Positions 20,132-28,525 of a stretch of DNA of 64,000 bases are shown here, piece by piece. Made by a program: the position numbers and the translations under genes. A model generated the notes under the pieces. That model was not told where the DNA came from and did not search any database. It saw only the letters and a program-made list of their open reading frames with translations. Location: the NCBI GenBank assembly GCA_013298145.1, contig JAAFJO010000007.1:121674-185673 (forward strand), given 5' to 3'. This DNA comes from Betaproteobacteria bacterium (GTDB lineage Bacteria > Pseudomonadota > Gammaproteobacteria > Burkholderiales > Casimicrobiaceae). How positions within the stretch are numbered: position 1 is the stretch's first letter; the number at the start of each line of letters is the position of its first letter.

Positions 20132-21694
20132 ATGAACGCTAATCTTTTCGCGGCCATCGCCGCAGCCATGCCCGCTGATCGAGATCGCATCGCTATTGAA
20201 ATCGCCGACCCTGCCGACGGGCGCATTGAGCGCGAAGTGAGCTGGGGCGAACTCGAATCGCGAACCGCGCAGATCGCGAATTTGCTGGTGTCGCTCAAGC
20301 TCGCACCCGGCGCACGCGTCGCAGTGCAAACGGAGAAGAGCGTTGAAGCGCTGATGCTCTACCTTGCGGTCATTCGCGCGGGCTATGTTTACTTGCCGCT
20401 TAATACGGCGTATCAATCGAGTGAGATTGACTACTTTGTCGGCAACGCGCAGCCATCGGTCTTCGTTTGCTCAACGAAAAATCTCGCTTGGACTGAGCCG
20501 ATCGCGCGCGCGAATGGCGTGCACCATGTGTTCACGCTGGATGATCTATCGACCGCAAATACGGGCACGCTCCTCGATGCGTCACGCTTGCATTCGACCG
20601 CGCATGACATCGCCCTCAAAGCAGATGACGATTTGGCGGCGATTCTCTACACCAGCGGCACCACGGGACGCAGCAAAGGCGCGATGCTTTCGCACCAGAA
20701 TTTGCGCTCGAACGCGCAAACGTTGGTGAGCTACTGGGGCTGGTCTGCGAACGACGTACTTATTCATGCGTTGCCGATCTTCCATGTGCACGGCCTTTTC
20801 GTAGCTAGTCATTGTTTTTTGCTGGCAGGCGCTAAGTTAATTTGGTTTTCGAAATTTGATCCTAAAGGCGTGATCGCCCAATTTAATAGGGCGACGGTGT
20901 TCATGGGTGTACCAACGCTCTATGTGCGACTGCTGGCCGAGGCGGGGCTGGATCGCGACGCGTGTAAGAACATGCGGCTCTTCGTTGCCGGATCAGCGCC
21001 GTTGTTGATCGAAACCTTCAACGCGTTCCGCGAGCGAACGGGTCACACCATCCTCGAGCGCTATGGGATGAGTGAGACGAACATGCTCTGCTCCAATCCC
21101 TATGCGGCGAGCGACGGCGAGCGACGCGGTGGCACCGTGGGCTTTCCGTTGCCGGACGTTCAGGTACGCGTCTCCAATGATCGCGGCGAGCGCTGCGCGA
21201 CCGACGAAATTGGCGACATCGAAGTTCGCGGGCCCAACGTGTTCTCAGGCTATTGGCGGATGCCGGAAAAGACGAAAGAAGAGTTCACTGCCGACGGCTG
21301 GTTCAAAACTGGCGATGTGGGCAAATGCGATCCACGCGGCTACTTCACGATTGTCGGGCGCAGCAAAGATCTCATTATTTCGGGCGGATACAACGTGTAC
21401 CCCGCTGAGATTGAGAGCTATTTGAACGAGATGACCGGGGTGGCCGAAAGTGCCGTGATCGGTGTGCCGCATCCTGATTTTGGCGAGGCCGTGGTCGCGG
21501 TGGTGGTGAGAAAGTCAGGCGCAGCGCTCGATGCCGCTGCGATGATTGCAACACTCAAATCGCAGATCGCAAACTTCAAAGTGCCCAAACAATTGTTTGT
21601 GGTCAACGAGCTGCCGCGTAACGCGATGGGGAAGGTGCAGAAAAACGTGCTGCGCGCGCAACACGCGGAGCTATTCGCGGCGAAATCAAACTAG
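20132..21694 (+). CDS. matB: Malonyl-CoA synthetase (acyl-AMP ligase family)
   Basis: 520 aa; AILYTSGTTGRSKGAMLSHQNL...ERYGMSETNM...DLIISGGYNVYPAEIESYLNE...PRNAMGKVQKNVLR; third gene of malonate cluster. Confidence 0.88.
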   Translation: MNANLFAAIAAAMPADRDRIAIEIADPADGRIEREVSWGELESRTAQIANLLVSLKLAPGARVAVQTEKSVEALMLYLAVIRAGYVYLPLNTAYQSSEIDYFVGNAQPSVFVCSTKNLAWTEPIARANGVHHVFTLDDLSTANTGTLLDASRLHSTAHDIALKADDDLAAILYTSGTTGRSKGAMLSHQNLRSNAQTLVSYWGWSANDVLIHALPIFHVHGLFVASHCFLLAGAKLIWFSKFDPKGVIAQFNRATVFMGVPTLYVRLLAEAGLDRDACKNMRLFVAGSAPLLIETFNAFRERTGHTILERYGMSETNMLCSNPYAASDGERRGGTVGFPLPDVQVRVSNDRGERCATDEIGDIEVRGPNVFSGYWRMPEKTKEEFTADGWFKTGDVGKCDPRGYFTIVGRSKDLIISGGYNVYPAEIESYLNEMTGVAESAVIGVPHPDFGEAVVAVVVRKSGAALDAAAMIATLKSQIANFKVPKQLFVVNELPRNAMGKVQKNVLRAQHAELFAAKSN

Positions 21695-22241
21695 CGCGCG
21701 TAGTTCACCAGGTCGCTTGAAAACAACGTTGCTCGCTTGATCGCACTTGCGGCGAAGCCACGTTCGCGACGATTACGAATTGGTGTTCAAGCGACCGGCG
21801 CATTGGCGGTACAAATGGGCGCATCTTGCGACGGCGTCCTGGGCCGATAGCGCACGCTACATTCGCTGCGGTCGAGCGCTGCAATCTGCATCCGATTTTC
21901 ACGCGCCACTGCATCCCACCCCTCATGAAAATCGCAGGCTAGAGAGCGATCGTGCGATCACCCGCGAATCATATGTGCGTGCACATGACTCGCATTACTC
22001 GACTCGGTTTCGCGCGACGGCGCTACCTGCGCATGAACATCTGTCGCATCAATGTCTCGAGTGCAACACGGCGCTTAAACTCGCTCTCAAAGACCCACCA
22101 CGCACTCGGTGAGTGGCGTTCTACCGACGCAATGAAGCGGTGCGTAGAACGCTTGCTACCCTCGCCGCGTTCGCAGCGCTCGCCACGTTCGGGCACGTTG
22201 CGCGGTGATCTTTTTGGCACGAGCAGCAGCGCATTCATGAG

Positions 22242-22907
22242 CTACGCTCGCGCCGTTTCCGGAAGTTTCGCCGAGCTTACAACCGCGCCAGCCGCAGCCG
22301 TTCCGGGTGCGCGCGACGACGGATAGCCCGCAAACAAGTGCGCTTGCGCATCGACTTTGGTATCGAGCGAAGCCACATCGCCGCTCACGATACCGCCTTC
22401 AGACACGAGCAGCGAGCCATAGCGAACTGTGCCGGTAACAAGCCCTGTGCCATGCACGATGAGCTTCTTGCGCGCGGTGAGATTGCCGGAAAACTTGCCG
22501 TGAATCTCGGCGATATCGATGCTCACCGTGCCGTCGTACGATCCGCTTTGCAAAATTTCTAACGCCTTGCTATCCATCGATGCCTCGACATGCCCTTCAA
22601 CCACCAGCGTGTCGCAATCATTGATCTCAGCACCTCGCAACTTGATATTGGGGCCAACGGTCAGACGCGGCCCGCTTCCGCCCACCGTGGCGTGGGATGC
22701 GGTTGCGGTTGCGGTTGACGTGACGGGTTTCAACTCGGCCTCTGTCGTGCGCGGTGACGTGCTATTCGATGTGGAAAGATGGTGAGTGCTCACAGCAACT
22801 GCGGCGAGCGGCGGCGAGTCAGATTTCGGTGGATACAACGGCGTATCGGGCGAAGCGCGTCCAGTGGATGGCTCGTCACGACGACCGAGAAATGAATTTT
22901 TGAGCAT
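22242..22907 (-). CDS. Bactofilin family protein
   Basis: Start ATG 22907 (aggag upstream); LRGAEINDCDTLVVEGHVEASMDSKALEILQSGSYDGTVSIDIAEIHGKFSGNLTARKKLIVHGTGLVTGTVRYGSLLVSEGGIVSGDV. Confidence 0.88.
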   Translation of the reverse strand: MLKNSFLGRRDEPSTGRASPDTPLYPPKSDSPPLAAVAVSTHHLSTSNSTSPRTTEAELKPVTSTATATASHATVGGSGPRLTVGPNIKLRGAEINDCDTLVVEGHVEASMDSKALEILQSGSYDGTVSIDIAEIHGKFSGNLTARKKLIVHGTGLVTGTVRYGSLLVSEGGIVSGDVASLDTKVDAQAHLFAGYPSSRAPGTAAAGAVVSSAKLPETARA

Positions 22908-23125
22908 CGATAGTCTCCTCTGATTGCGCCAGCAAAGCGCAGGACTCAACAACACTCCCCCGTACCGCCTCTCAAGGCCGCGAGCAGATTCACCGCACCG
23001 CGACCACAAAAGGTAATGTTGAGTATGACATCGTCATTAGTCCGAAGTTGCGAAGTTGAACGAGTTTCTTCGAAGCCGCGTCGCCAGCAGACGACCCAAG
23101 TTTCATTGGCATACGCACTATATTT

Positions 23126-23213
23126 TTCAATTATTTGGGACTAGCGCGTCATTTATGTAGATTTTGCTTAACTATCAATTAAGCCCCTAGCCCCAATAAA
23201 ATAAGCGATAGCT
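23126..23213. repeat. 65-67 bp spaced intergenic element, copy B
   Basis: ttcaattatttgggactag (23126) and ctagccccaataaaataagcgatagc (half-motif 23191), spacing 65 bp; TTGGGaCTAG / CTAGcCCCAA are complementary. Confidence 0.7.
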
Positions 23214-23258
23214 GATGCTTTTTGTTATGAAGTTCGTGCGCTCAGTTGACCGTGCAGA

Positions 23259-24128
23259 ATGTCGCCCATGAATCTGTCACGCCGTTTTCCGCGCTCCTCG
23301 TTTGCTGCCGGCCTCCTTGCTCTATTGACCGTTGTCACCCACGGGGTGAGCGCGAAAGAAATCCCCCCGCTTCGCGAGTCTCGTGTACCGGGCGGAGTAG
23401 CATGGATTGATCTCGGGCCGAGCTCGAATCCAAAACCGACCGCAACGCTCGAGTCAAACCGAGTTTGGGTGTTAGAGCGGGAGGGTCGCTGGAATGCGAT
23501 CACCGGAATTTCGCTCGCGACCAAGCCCGGAACGCATGAACTTCAAGTGACGCAAAGCGGCGAAACTCGCGCACTACCCTTCGTTGTGAAATCGAAAAGC
23601 TATCCGGTTCAGGCGATCAAGCTCAACCGCGCGATGGTTGACCCGCCGCCCGAAGTGATGGCTCGGATCGAGCGTGAGTCCGCGCATCTGAAAGCGGTTC
23701 GTGCTACTTGGCGCGAGAGCGCTACGACCAACGCCGCATTTCGATTGCCCAGCGAGGGGCCGCTTTCGAGCCGCTTTGGTGTCGCACGCGTGCTCAACGG
23801 AAAACCGCGTTCACCGCACGCCGGTCTCGATGTCGCTGCGCCAACGGGAACGCCCGTCGTCGCGCCGGGCGACGCGATAGTTCTCGACGTAGGCGATTAC
23901 TACTTTTGCGGCAAGAGCATCATCCTCGACCACGGCAACGGTTTACACACGCTCTACTGCCACTTGAGTGAAACCACAGCGAAGGCAGGCGCAAACGTGA
24001 CTCAAGGCGAACGAATTGGTGCGATTGGCTCCACCGGACGCTCCACCGGTCCGCACTTGCATTGGACGGTCTATCTGAACGGCACCGCTGTAGAGCCAGA
24101 GCTGTTCATCCCAGCAGCGAAACGCTGA
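23259..24128 (+). CDS. M23-family metallopeptidase (LytM-like)
   Basis: LSSRFGVARVLNGKPRSPHAGLDVAAPTGTPVVAPGDAIV...HGNGLHTLYCHLSE...GSTGRSTGPHLHWTVYLNG. Confidence 0.94.
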   Translation: MSPMNLSRRFPRSSFAAGLLALLTVVTHGVSAKEIPPLRESRVPGGVAWIDLGPSSNPKPTATLESNRVWVLEREGRWNAITGISLATKPGTHELQVTQSGETRALPFVVKSKSYPVQAIKLNRAMVDPPPEVMARIERESAHLKAVRATWRESATTNAAFRLPSEGPLSSRFGVARVLNGKPRSPHAGLDVAAPTGTPVVAPGDAIVLDVGDYYFCGKSIILDHGNGLHTLYCHLSETTAKAGANVTQGERIGAIGSTGRSTGPHLHWTVYLNGTAVEPELFIPAAKR

Positions 24129-24338
24129 GCCTGAGATCGCCACGCCCGCTAAACGCAGGCGAGATCGAATTTCACGACGAATTTCACACAGTTGTACGGT
24201 GCCGGATACGGTTTTCTCGCGCTTGCCAATGCAGTGAGTGTTGCTACGGATATGCTTGGAAGAACAAGAAAAAACTTTTTTGTCGGCGTATGTTTAAGCA
24301 CAGTGCGTAACGCCGCATCAACCAATCCGAGGGTTTGT

Positions 24339-24935
24339 ATGTCAGTTTATTTTCGCGTCGGGCTGCTCGTGCTCGGTTTTGTCTTGCCGAACGCGGTCTC
24401 CGCACAGGCAATCTGCTCGGTCAATGATTCCGTTAACGTCTACTGGGCGAAAGCGGGCCAGCAAGGCGGTTGGTTTCCGGCAACCGTAATTAAAGTTAAC
24501 GAAAATCAGACGCAATGCTACGTGCGCTACAAAGGCTACGACGCGACGTGGGATGAATGGGTGGGTGGTGATCGCTTGCGACGTGTCGGTGCGCCTGCTG
24601 CGCCCGTGGTGGCCCCGGCCCCCAGGCCCGCGCCCCCCGCTAGCAATGCGGTGAAATATTCGATTGCTCACACCCGGGCACGAGACCGTAATTGGGTGTT
24701 TGTTAGAGCTAGCCCGAGTTTCTTCAGCGCCGACCAGACCACGATTCGTAAGTGGTACACCGACGTACAAGCCTGTGTTCGCAGCGTGAATCTCGCGGGC
24801 GATGTCGTCGTCGTTGCCAACGTAAACGGCTCGTTCCGCTACTGGGGACCGCTTGACGCGCGACAGTTTTTAAGCAGCCTTGACATGAACTGGGTCAATA
24901 CGCGCGTCAACAAGGAAATAACCTGCCGTTTCTAG
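24339..24935 (+). CDS. Secreted protein with Tudor-knot/chromo-barrel-like domain
   Basis: Likely start ATG 24339 (MSVYFRVGLLVLGFVLPNAVSAQA signal peptide); VNVYWAKAGQQGGWFPATVIKVNENQTQCYVRYKGYDATWDEWVGGDRLR. Confidence 0.7.
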   Translation: MSVYFRVGLLVLGFVLPNAVSAQAICSVNDSVNVYWAKAGQQGGWFPATVIKVNENQTQCYVRYKGYDATWDEWVGGDRLRRVGAPAAPVVAPAPRPAPPASNAVKYSIAHTRARDRNWVFVRASPSFFSADQTTIRKWYTDVQACVRSVNLAGDVVVVANVNGSFRYWGPLDARQFLSSLDMNWVNTRVNKEITCRF

Positions 24936-25041
24936 GGAAACGCTGGATCACTCTGCTTGATGCAGTGCGCGGCGGATTGGGACGAGCTGGCGGCCCAAGC
25001 CCGCCGACGCGACAGTCGCGAGAGACGCGGTTAGCGTTTCC
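24936..25041. mobile_element. MITE-like element, copy 1
   Basis: GGAAACGCT...AGCGTTTCC inverted ends flanked by CTAG direct repeats (24932-24935 and 25042-25045). Confidence 0.75.
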
Positions 25042-25560
25042 CTAGTAATACTTCGTAAAAATCGGCGTCGGAATTCGACGCTCTGCGTTGATCTCGCTCT
25101 GGCTTGAGTGTGACGAAGCGCGAGGTTCATCCACCAGTTCGCTTTCATCACGACGCTGCGCCCAAAGAATGTCGTTCAAAACACGCGAATCCTGCGCTGC
25201 GTAGGCCCAGAGACGCTCCTCAACAAGCCTGCGGGAGATTGCTTCGCTCACCGCAGATACGGCAGATTGCACGAGTCGCGTGAGCGAACGCACCGCCGAT
25301 GACAGGAACACAAACGCGAGCAGCGCAACCGCAGAGAGCGCGAGCAGCTCAGTGATAAATCCCACTTGCGACTCGTCAAGTGCGCGTGCGGTAAGCGTAA
25401 CAATCAACATCACCGTGAGCCCCACCATGTAAGACGGGAGACGTCGTCCTGCGCCGGCCTCTTTCACGGTGTCTCGAATGGCATGGGCGCCTTCGATGAC
25501 GCGTTCTACACCGGCATGCACCGGCTCTGATTGACGGATAACGGAGGAGGAGGTAGCCAT
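25042..25560 (-). CDS. Hypothetical two-TM membrane protein
   Basis: Likely start 25560 (MATSSSVIRQSEPVHAGVERVIEGAHAIRDTVKEAG...); hydrophobic LPSYMVGLTVMLIVTLTA and FITELLALSAVALLAFVFLSSA. Confidence 0.7.
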   Translation of the reverse strand: MATSSSVIRQSEPVHAGVERVIEGAHAIRDTVKEAGAGRRLPSYMVGLTVMLIVTLTARALDESQVGFITELLALSAVALLAFVFLSSAVRSLTRLVQSAVSAVSEAISRRLVEERLWAYAAQDSRVLNDILWAQRRDESELVDEPRASSHSSQSEINAERRIPTPIFTKYY

Positions 25561-25730
25561 GGTTTTCTTTCCTTGCTTGGCTGGTTGTTGACGCTTCAGG
25601 CATTGCCCGCGTCTTGTTGTTGAGGGAAATGTAGAGCCGAACAAACCATATTTCCAATTTATTTTTATAATGGCTTTCATCACCATAGAAAATACTAGTG
25701 GCGTTTCCGCTTTGACGGCGTGCACCATCC

Positions 25731-26711
25731 ATGCAAACAATACGATTTAGCGCACTTGATCTAAACCTGCTTCGCGTTTTCGACGAAGTGATGGCGAGCA
25801 AGAACATCACGCGCGCCGCCGAGCGATTGAACATGACGCAGCCCGCCGTGAGCAACGCACTTCGTCGCCTTCGCGAAGCGCTCGGCGATGAATTGGTACA
25901 GCGCGCGGGCTACGGTATCGAGCCGACGCCGCGAGGCGCAGCGCTTTGGCCCGCAGTTCGCGAGGCGCTCGCCTTACTTGAAAATGAGCTTGCGCCCAAC
26001 CGCTTCGATCCCGCACGGTCTCAGCAAAACTTCGTGCTTGCAATGGCAGACGCAACAGCGGCGATGCTCATGCCGCCGCTCATCGAAACGCTTGAACAGG
26101 ACGCGCCTAACGTCAATCTGCGTATCGTGCCACTCACCACGCGCGATCCACGCGCATTGATCGAAGCGGGTGACATCGATGTGGCCATTGGCTACTTCCC
26201 CGCAGCCGTTGCAGCAATTGGGCTGGCTTCGATGCAGAGCGGAACGGCGGACACGTTCTCTCATTCCCAGCTCTACAGCGGGCAGTATGTGTGCGTGATG
26301 CGGCGCGCCCACCCGCTCGCAAAGCGGCGAAAAAATCCCATCGTCTCGATCGGAGAATATTGCGAGGCGAAGCATTTGCTCGTGAGCTTTTCGGGCCGAC
26401 CGTACGGCTTCATCGACGAGGCGCTCGCCTCAATGGGGCGTACGCGCCGAATCGTGCTCACGGTGAATCAGTTTTTCACCGCCGGGCGCGTCGTCGTGGG
26501 CTCAGATTTGCTCACTGTATTGCCACGACACTTTTTGAGCGCAACGGGCATTCGCGATGAATTTGCGGTGGCGGAGCTGCCTTTCGACGTGCCGCCAGTG
26601 CATGTGGACATGATTTGGCATCGTCGATCACAAGCCAATGACGCGCAACAATGGTTACGCAACGCAATTCAAGCCGCTGCAAAAACTCAATTAAAGCAAT
26701 GGGGCAAGTAG
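25731..26711 (+). CDS. LysR-family transcriptional regulator
   Basis: DLNLLRVFDEVMASKNITRAAERLNMTQPAVSNALRRLREALGDELVQR. Confidence 0.95.
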   Translation: MQTIRFSALDLNLLRVFDEVMASKNITRAAERLNMTQPAVSNALRRLREALGDELVQRAGYGIEPTPRGAALWPAVREALALLENELAPNRFDPARSQQNFVLAMADATAAMLMPPLIETLEQDAPNVNLRIVPLTTRDPRALIEAGDIDVAIGYFPAAVAAIGLASMQSGTADTFSHSQLYSGQYVCVMRRAHPLAKRRKNPIVSIGEYCEAKHLLVSFSGRPYGFIDEALASMGRTRRIVLTVNQFFTAGRVVVGSDLLTVLPRHFLSATGIRDEFAVAELPFDVPPVHVDMIWHRRSQANDAQQWLRNAIQAAAKTQLKQWGK

Positions 26712-26733
26712 TGACGCGTCGAAGAAAACTATG

Positions 26734-27180
26734 TCACGCGTAACGACGATTCACTCGCTCAAGTCGAACCTCGGTTTCACCATAGTCGCTCACCTCCACC
26801 CAGCCACGCCGTTCGTAAAACCCACGAGCTTTTGTTTGCTTACCCGTTGACAGCCAAAGCAGCTCAATCGGTTGTGTTGCGAACCAGTGCAGCATTGCTT
26901 GATGGAGCGCGTCGCCGTAACCGCATCCTTGCGCGCGCGGATGGACGAACAGCGCCCAAACATTGCCGCTCACGGCATTTCCGATTGCAAACCCATCAAT
27001 GCGCCCGTCGACATCGATCACCCAACCTTTTCCGGTGTCCTCGGTTTCTCGACGCAAATCCTCATCATCAATTCGCCCGGGCCTCAGGGTATTTTCAGTG
27101 ACGGCATAGCGAACGTCCCACACGTCTGGGTAATCAGCGCGCACCAACTCGCGCAAGCTGTAGGGCGTGTTCACTTTCAT
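26734..27180 (-). CDS. GNAT-family N-acetyltransferase
   Basis: VWALFVHPRAQGCGYGDALHQAMLHWF...TKARGFYERRGWVEV. Confidence 0.9.
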   Translation of the reverse strand: MKVNTPYSLRELVRADYPDVWDVRYAVTENTLRPGRIDDEDLRRETEDTGKGWVIDVDGRIDGFAIGNAVSGNVWALFVHPRAQGCGYGDALHQAMLHWFATQPIELLWLSTGKQTKARGFYERRGWVEVSDYGETEVRLERVNRRYA

Positions 27181-28385
27181 CGCTTAGCCATGCCTCTTCG
27201 GAAGCGCTCAATACCCTCTTCGAGACGCGGCAATCCGCTCGCAAAACACCAACGCACAAAGCCTTCGCCTTCATCGCCAAACGCTGCACCCGGCGCCAAA
27301 CCCAGCCCCTCTTCTGCCACCAAGCGTTTACAAAAGGCGAGCGAGTCAGTGAGGCCGCGAACGCGAAAAAATGCGTACATCGCGCCCGGCGCAGGTGGCG
27401 CTTCGATGCCCTCGATCGCGTTTAGCAAGCGCGTGAGATGATCGCGTGCCGCTCGGAAGCGCTCCCGCGTGTGTGCGATCGTCGCGTCGCCATGGCGTAC
27501 GGCCACGATGCCTGCGCGTTGCACGAATACGGGCGAACACGAGGTGTTGTATTCGATAATTTTTCCGAGCTGCTCGATCAATGGTTTTGGCGCCGCAAGC
27601 CAGCCAAGACGCCAGCCTGTCATGAGCCACGACTTTGAGAACGTGTTCGCGCTGACCAACCGATCCGGGGCGTCGGCGATATCGAAAAAAGACGGCGCGG
27701 CCCGCACATCGTCGGCATAGACTAAACGCTCATAGGCGTCATCGGCAACGATCCAGATGCCGTGTTTCCGGCAATGCGAAAGGATCGTTTGCTGCTCCGA
27801 GCGCGAGAGCGTCCATCCGGTCGGATTGTTGGGCGAATTGATCATCAAAAGTTTCGTGCGGCTAGTGAGAGCGCCTAGCAGCTGATCGAGATCAAGATAC
27901 CAACCGCGCTTCGCATCAAATCGCAGCGACACACAGTCAACGCTTGCCGACAATATCTTCGGGATCTCAACCAAGTTCGGCCAGAGCGGCGTAACGCACA
28001 CCACCCGATCGGCGGGGTCGATGAGCGCCTGCGCCGCCAGCGAAAGCGCGTTCACGCCAGAGCTGGTAACCGCGATGTGATCGCTTGAGAGCGCCCATTG
28101 AGGATTGGGGTGAAGTTCGCACAGGTAGCGAGCGATGGTTTCGCGCAGCTCAAGGACGCCGAGGTTGTGCGAATAAAACGTCTCACCTTTCGCGATGCTC
28201 TCGTTTGCAGCGTCGCGAATGAATGCTGGCGTGACCTCGTCGGGCTCCCCAAACCAAAACGGCAAAACGTTATCTCGCCCAATTCCGGCGTTCGCTACAT
28301 CGCGTATTTTTGATTGTCGTAAATTGACAATTCGACTGCTTAGCCCATATTGATCATGGGCAAGCGTTACAGAGTTGTTTGTCAT
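27177..28385 (-). CDS. PLP-dependent aminotransferase (class I/II)
   Basis: Likely start 28385 (MTNNSVTLAHDQYGLSSRIVNLRQSKIRDVANAG); SPNNPTGWTLS...VSANTFSKSWLMTGWRLGWLAAP. Confidence 0.92.
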   Translation of the reverse strand: MTNNSVTLAHDQYGLSSRIVNLRQSKIRDVANAGIGRDNVLPFWFGEPDEVTPAFIRDAANESIAKGETFYSHNLGVLELRETIARYLCELHPNPQWALSSDHIAVTSSGVNALSLAAQALIDPADRVVCVTPLWPNLVEIPKILSASVDCVSLRFDAKRGWYLDLDQLLGALTSRTKLLMINSPNNPTGWTLSRSEQQTILSHCRKHGIWIVADDAYERLVYADDVRAAPSFFDIADAPDRLVSANTFSKSWLMTGWRLGWLAAPKPLIEQLGKIIEYNTSCSPVFVQRAGIVAVRHGDATIAHTRERFRAARDHLTRLLNAIEGIEAPPAPGAMYAFFRVRGLTDSLAFCKRLVAEEGLGLAPGAAFGDEGEGFVRWCFASGLPRLEEGIERFRRGMAKR

Positions 28386-28525
28386 TAGTTCAGAGATTTG
28401 GACGTGTGCGCACCGCAGGCACGGCGGGCCATCCGCCCGATTCAAGTGTGAGTGAAGTTTACGCAGACTGCGACTGCGGGTGAGGGCGAGGATCGAACGC
28501 GAGCCTGCTCCGTAAAATCGGTGAG

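Noticed and set aside
28341-28360. Palindrome GCCCATATTGATCATGGGC
   Set aside because: Within the first codons of the aminotransferase gene; explained by coding sequence.
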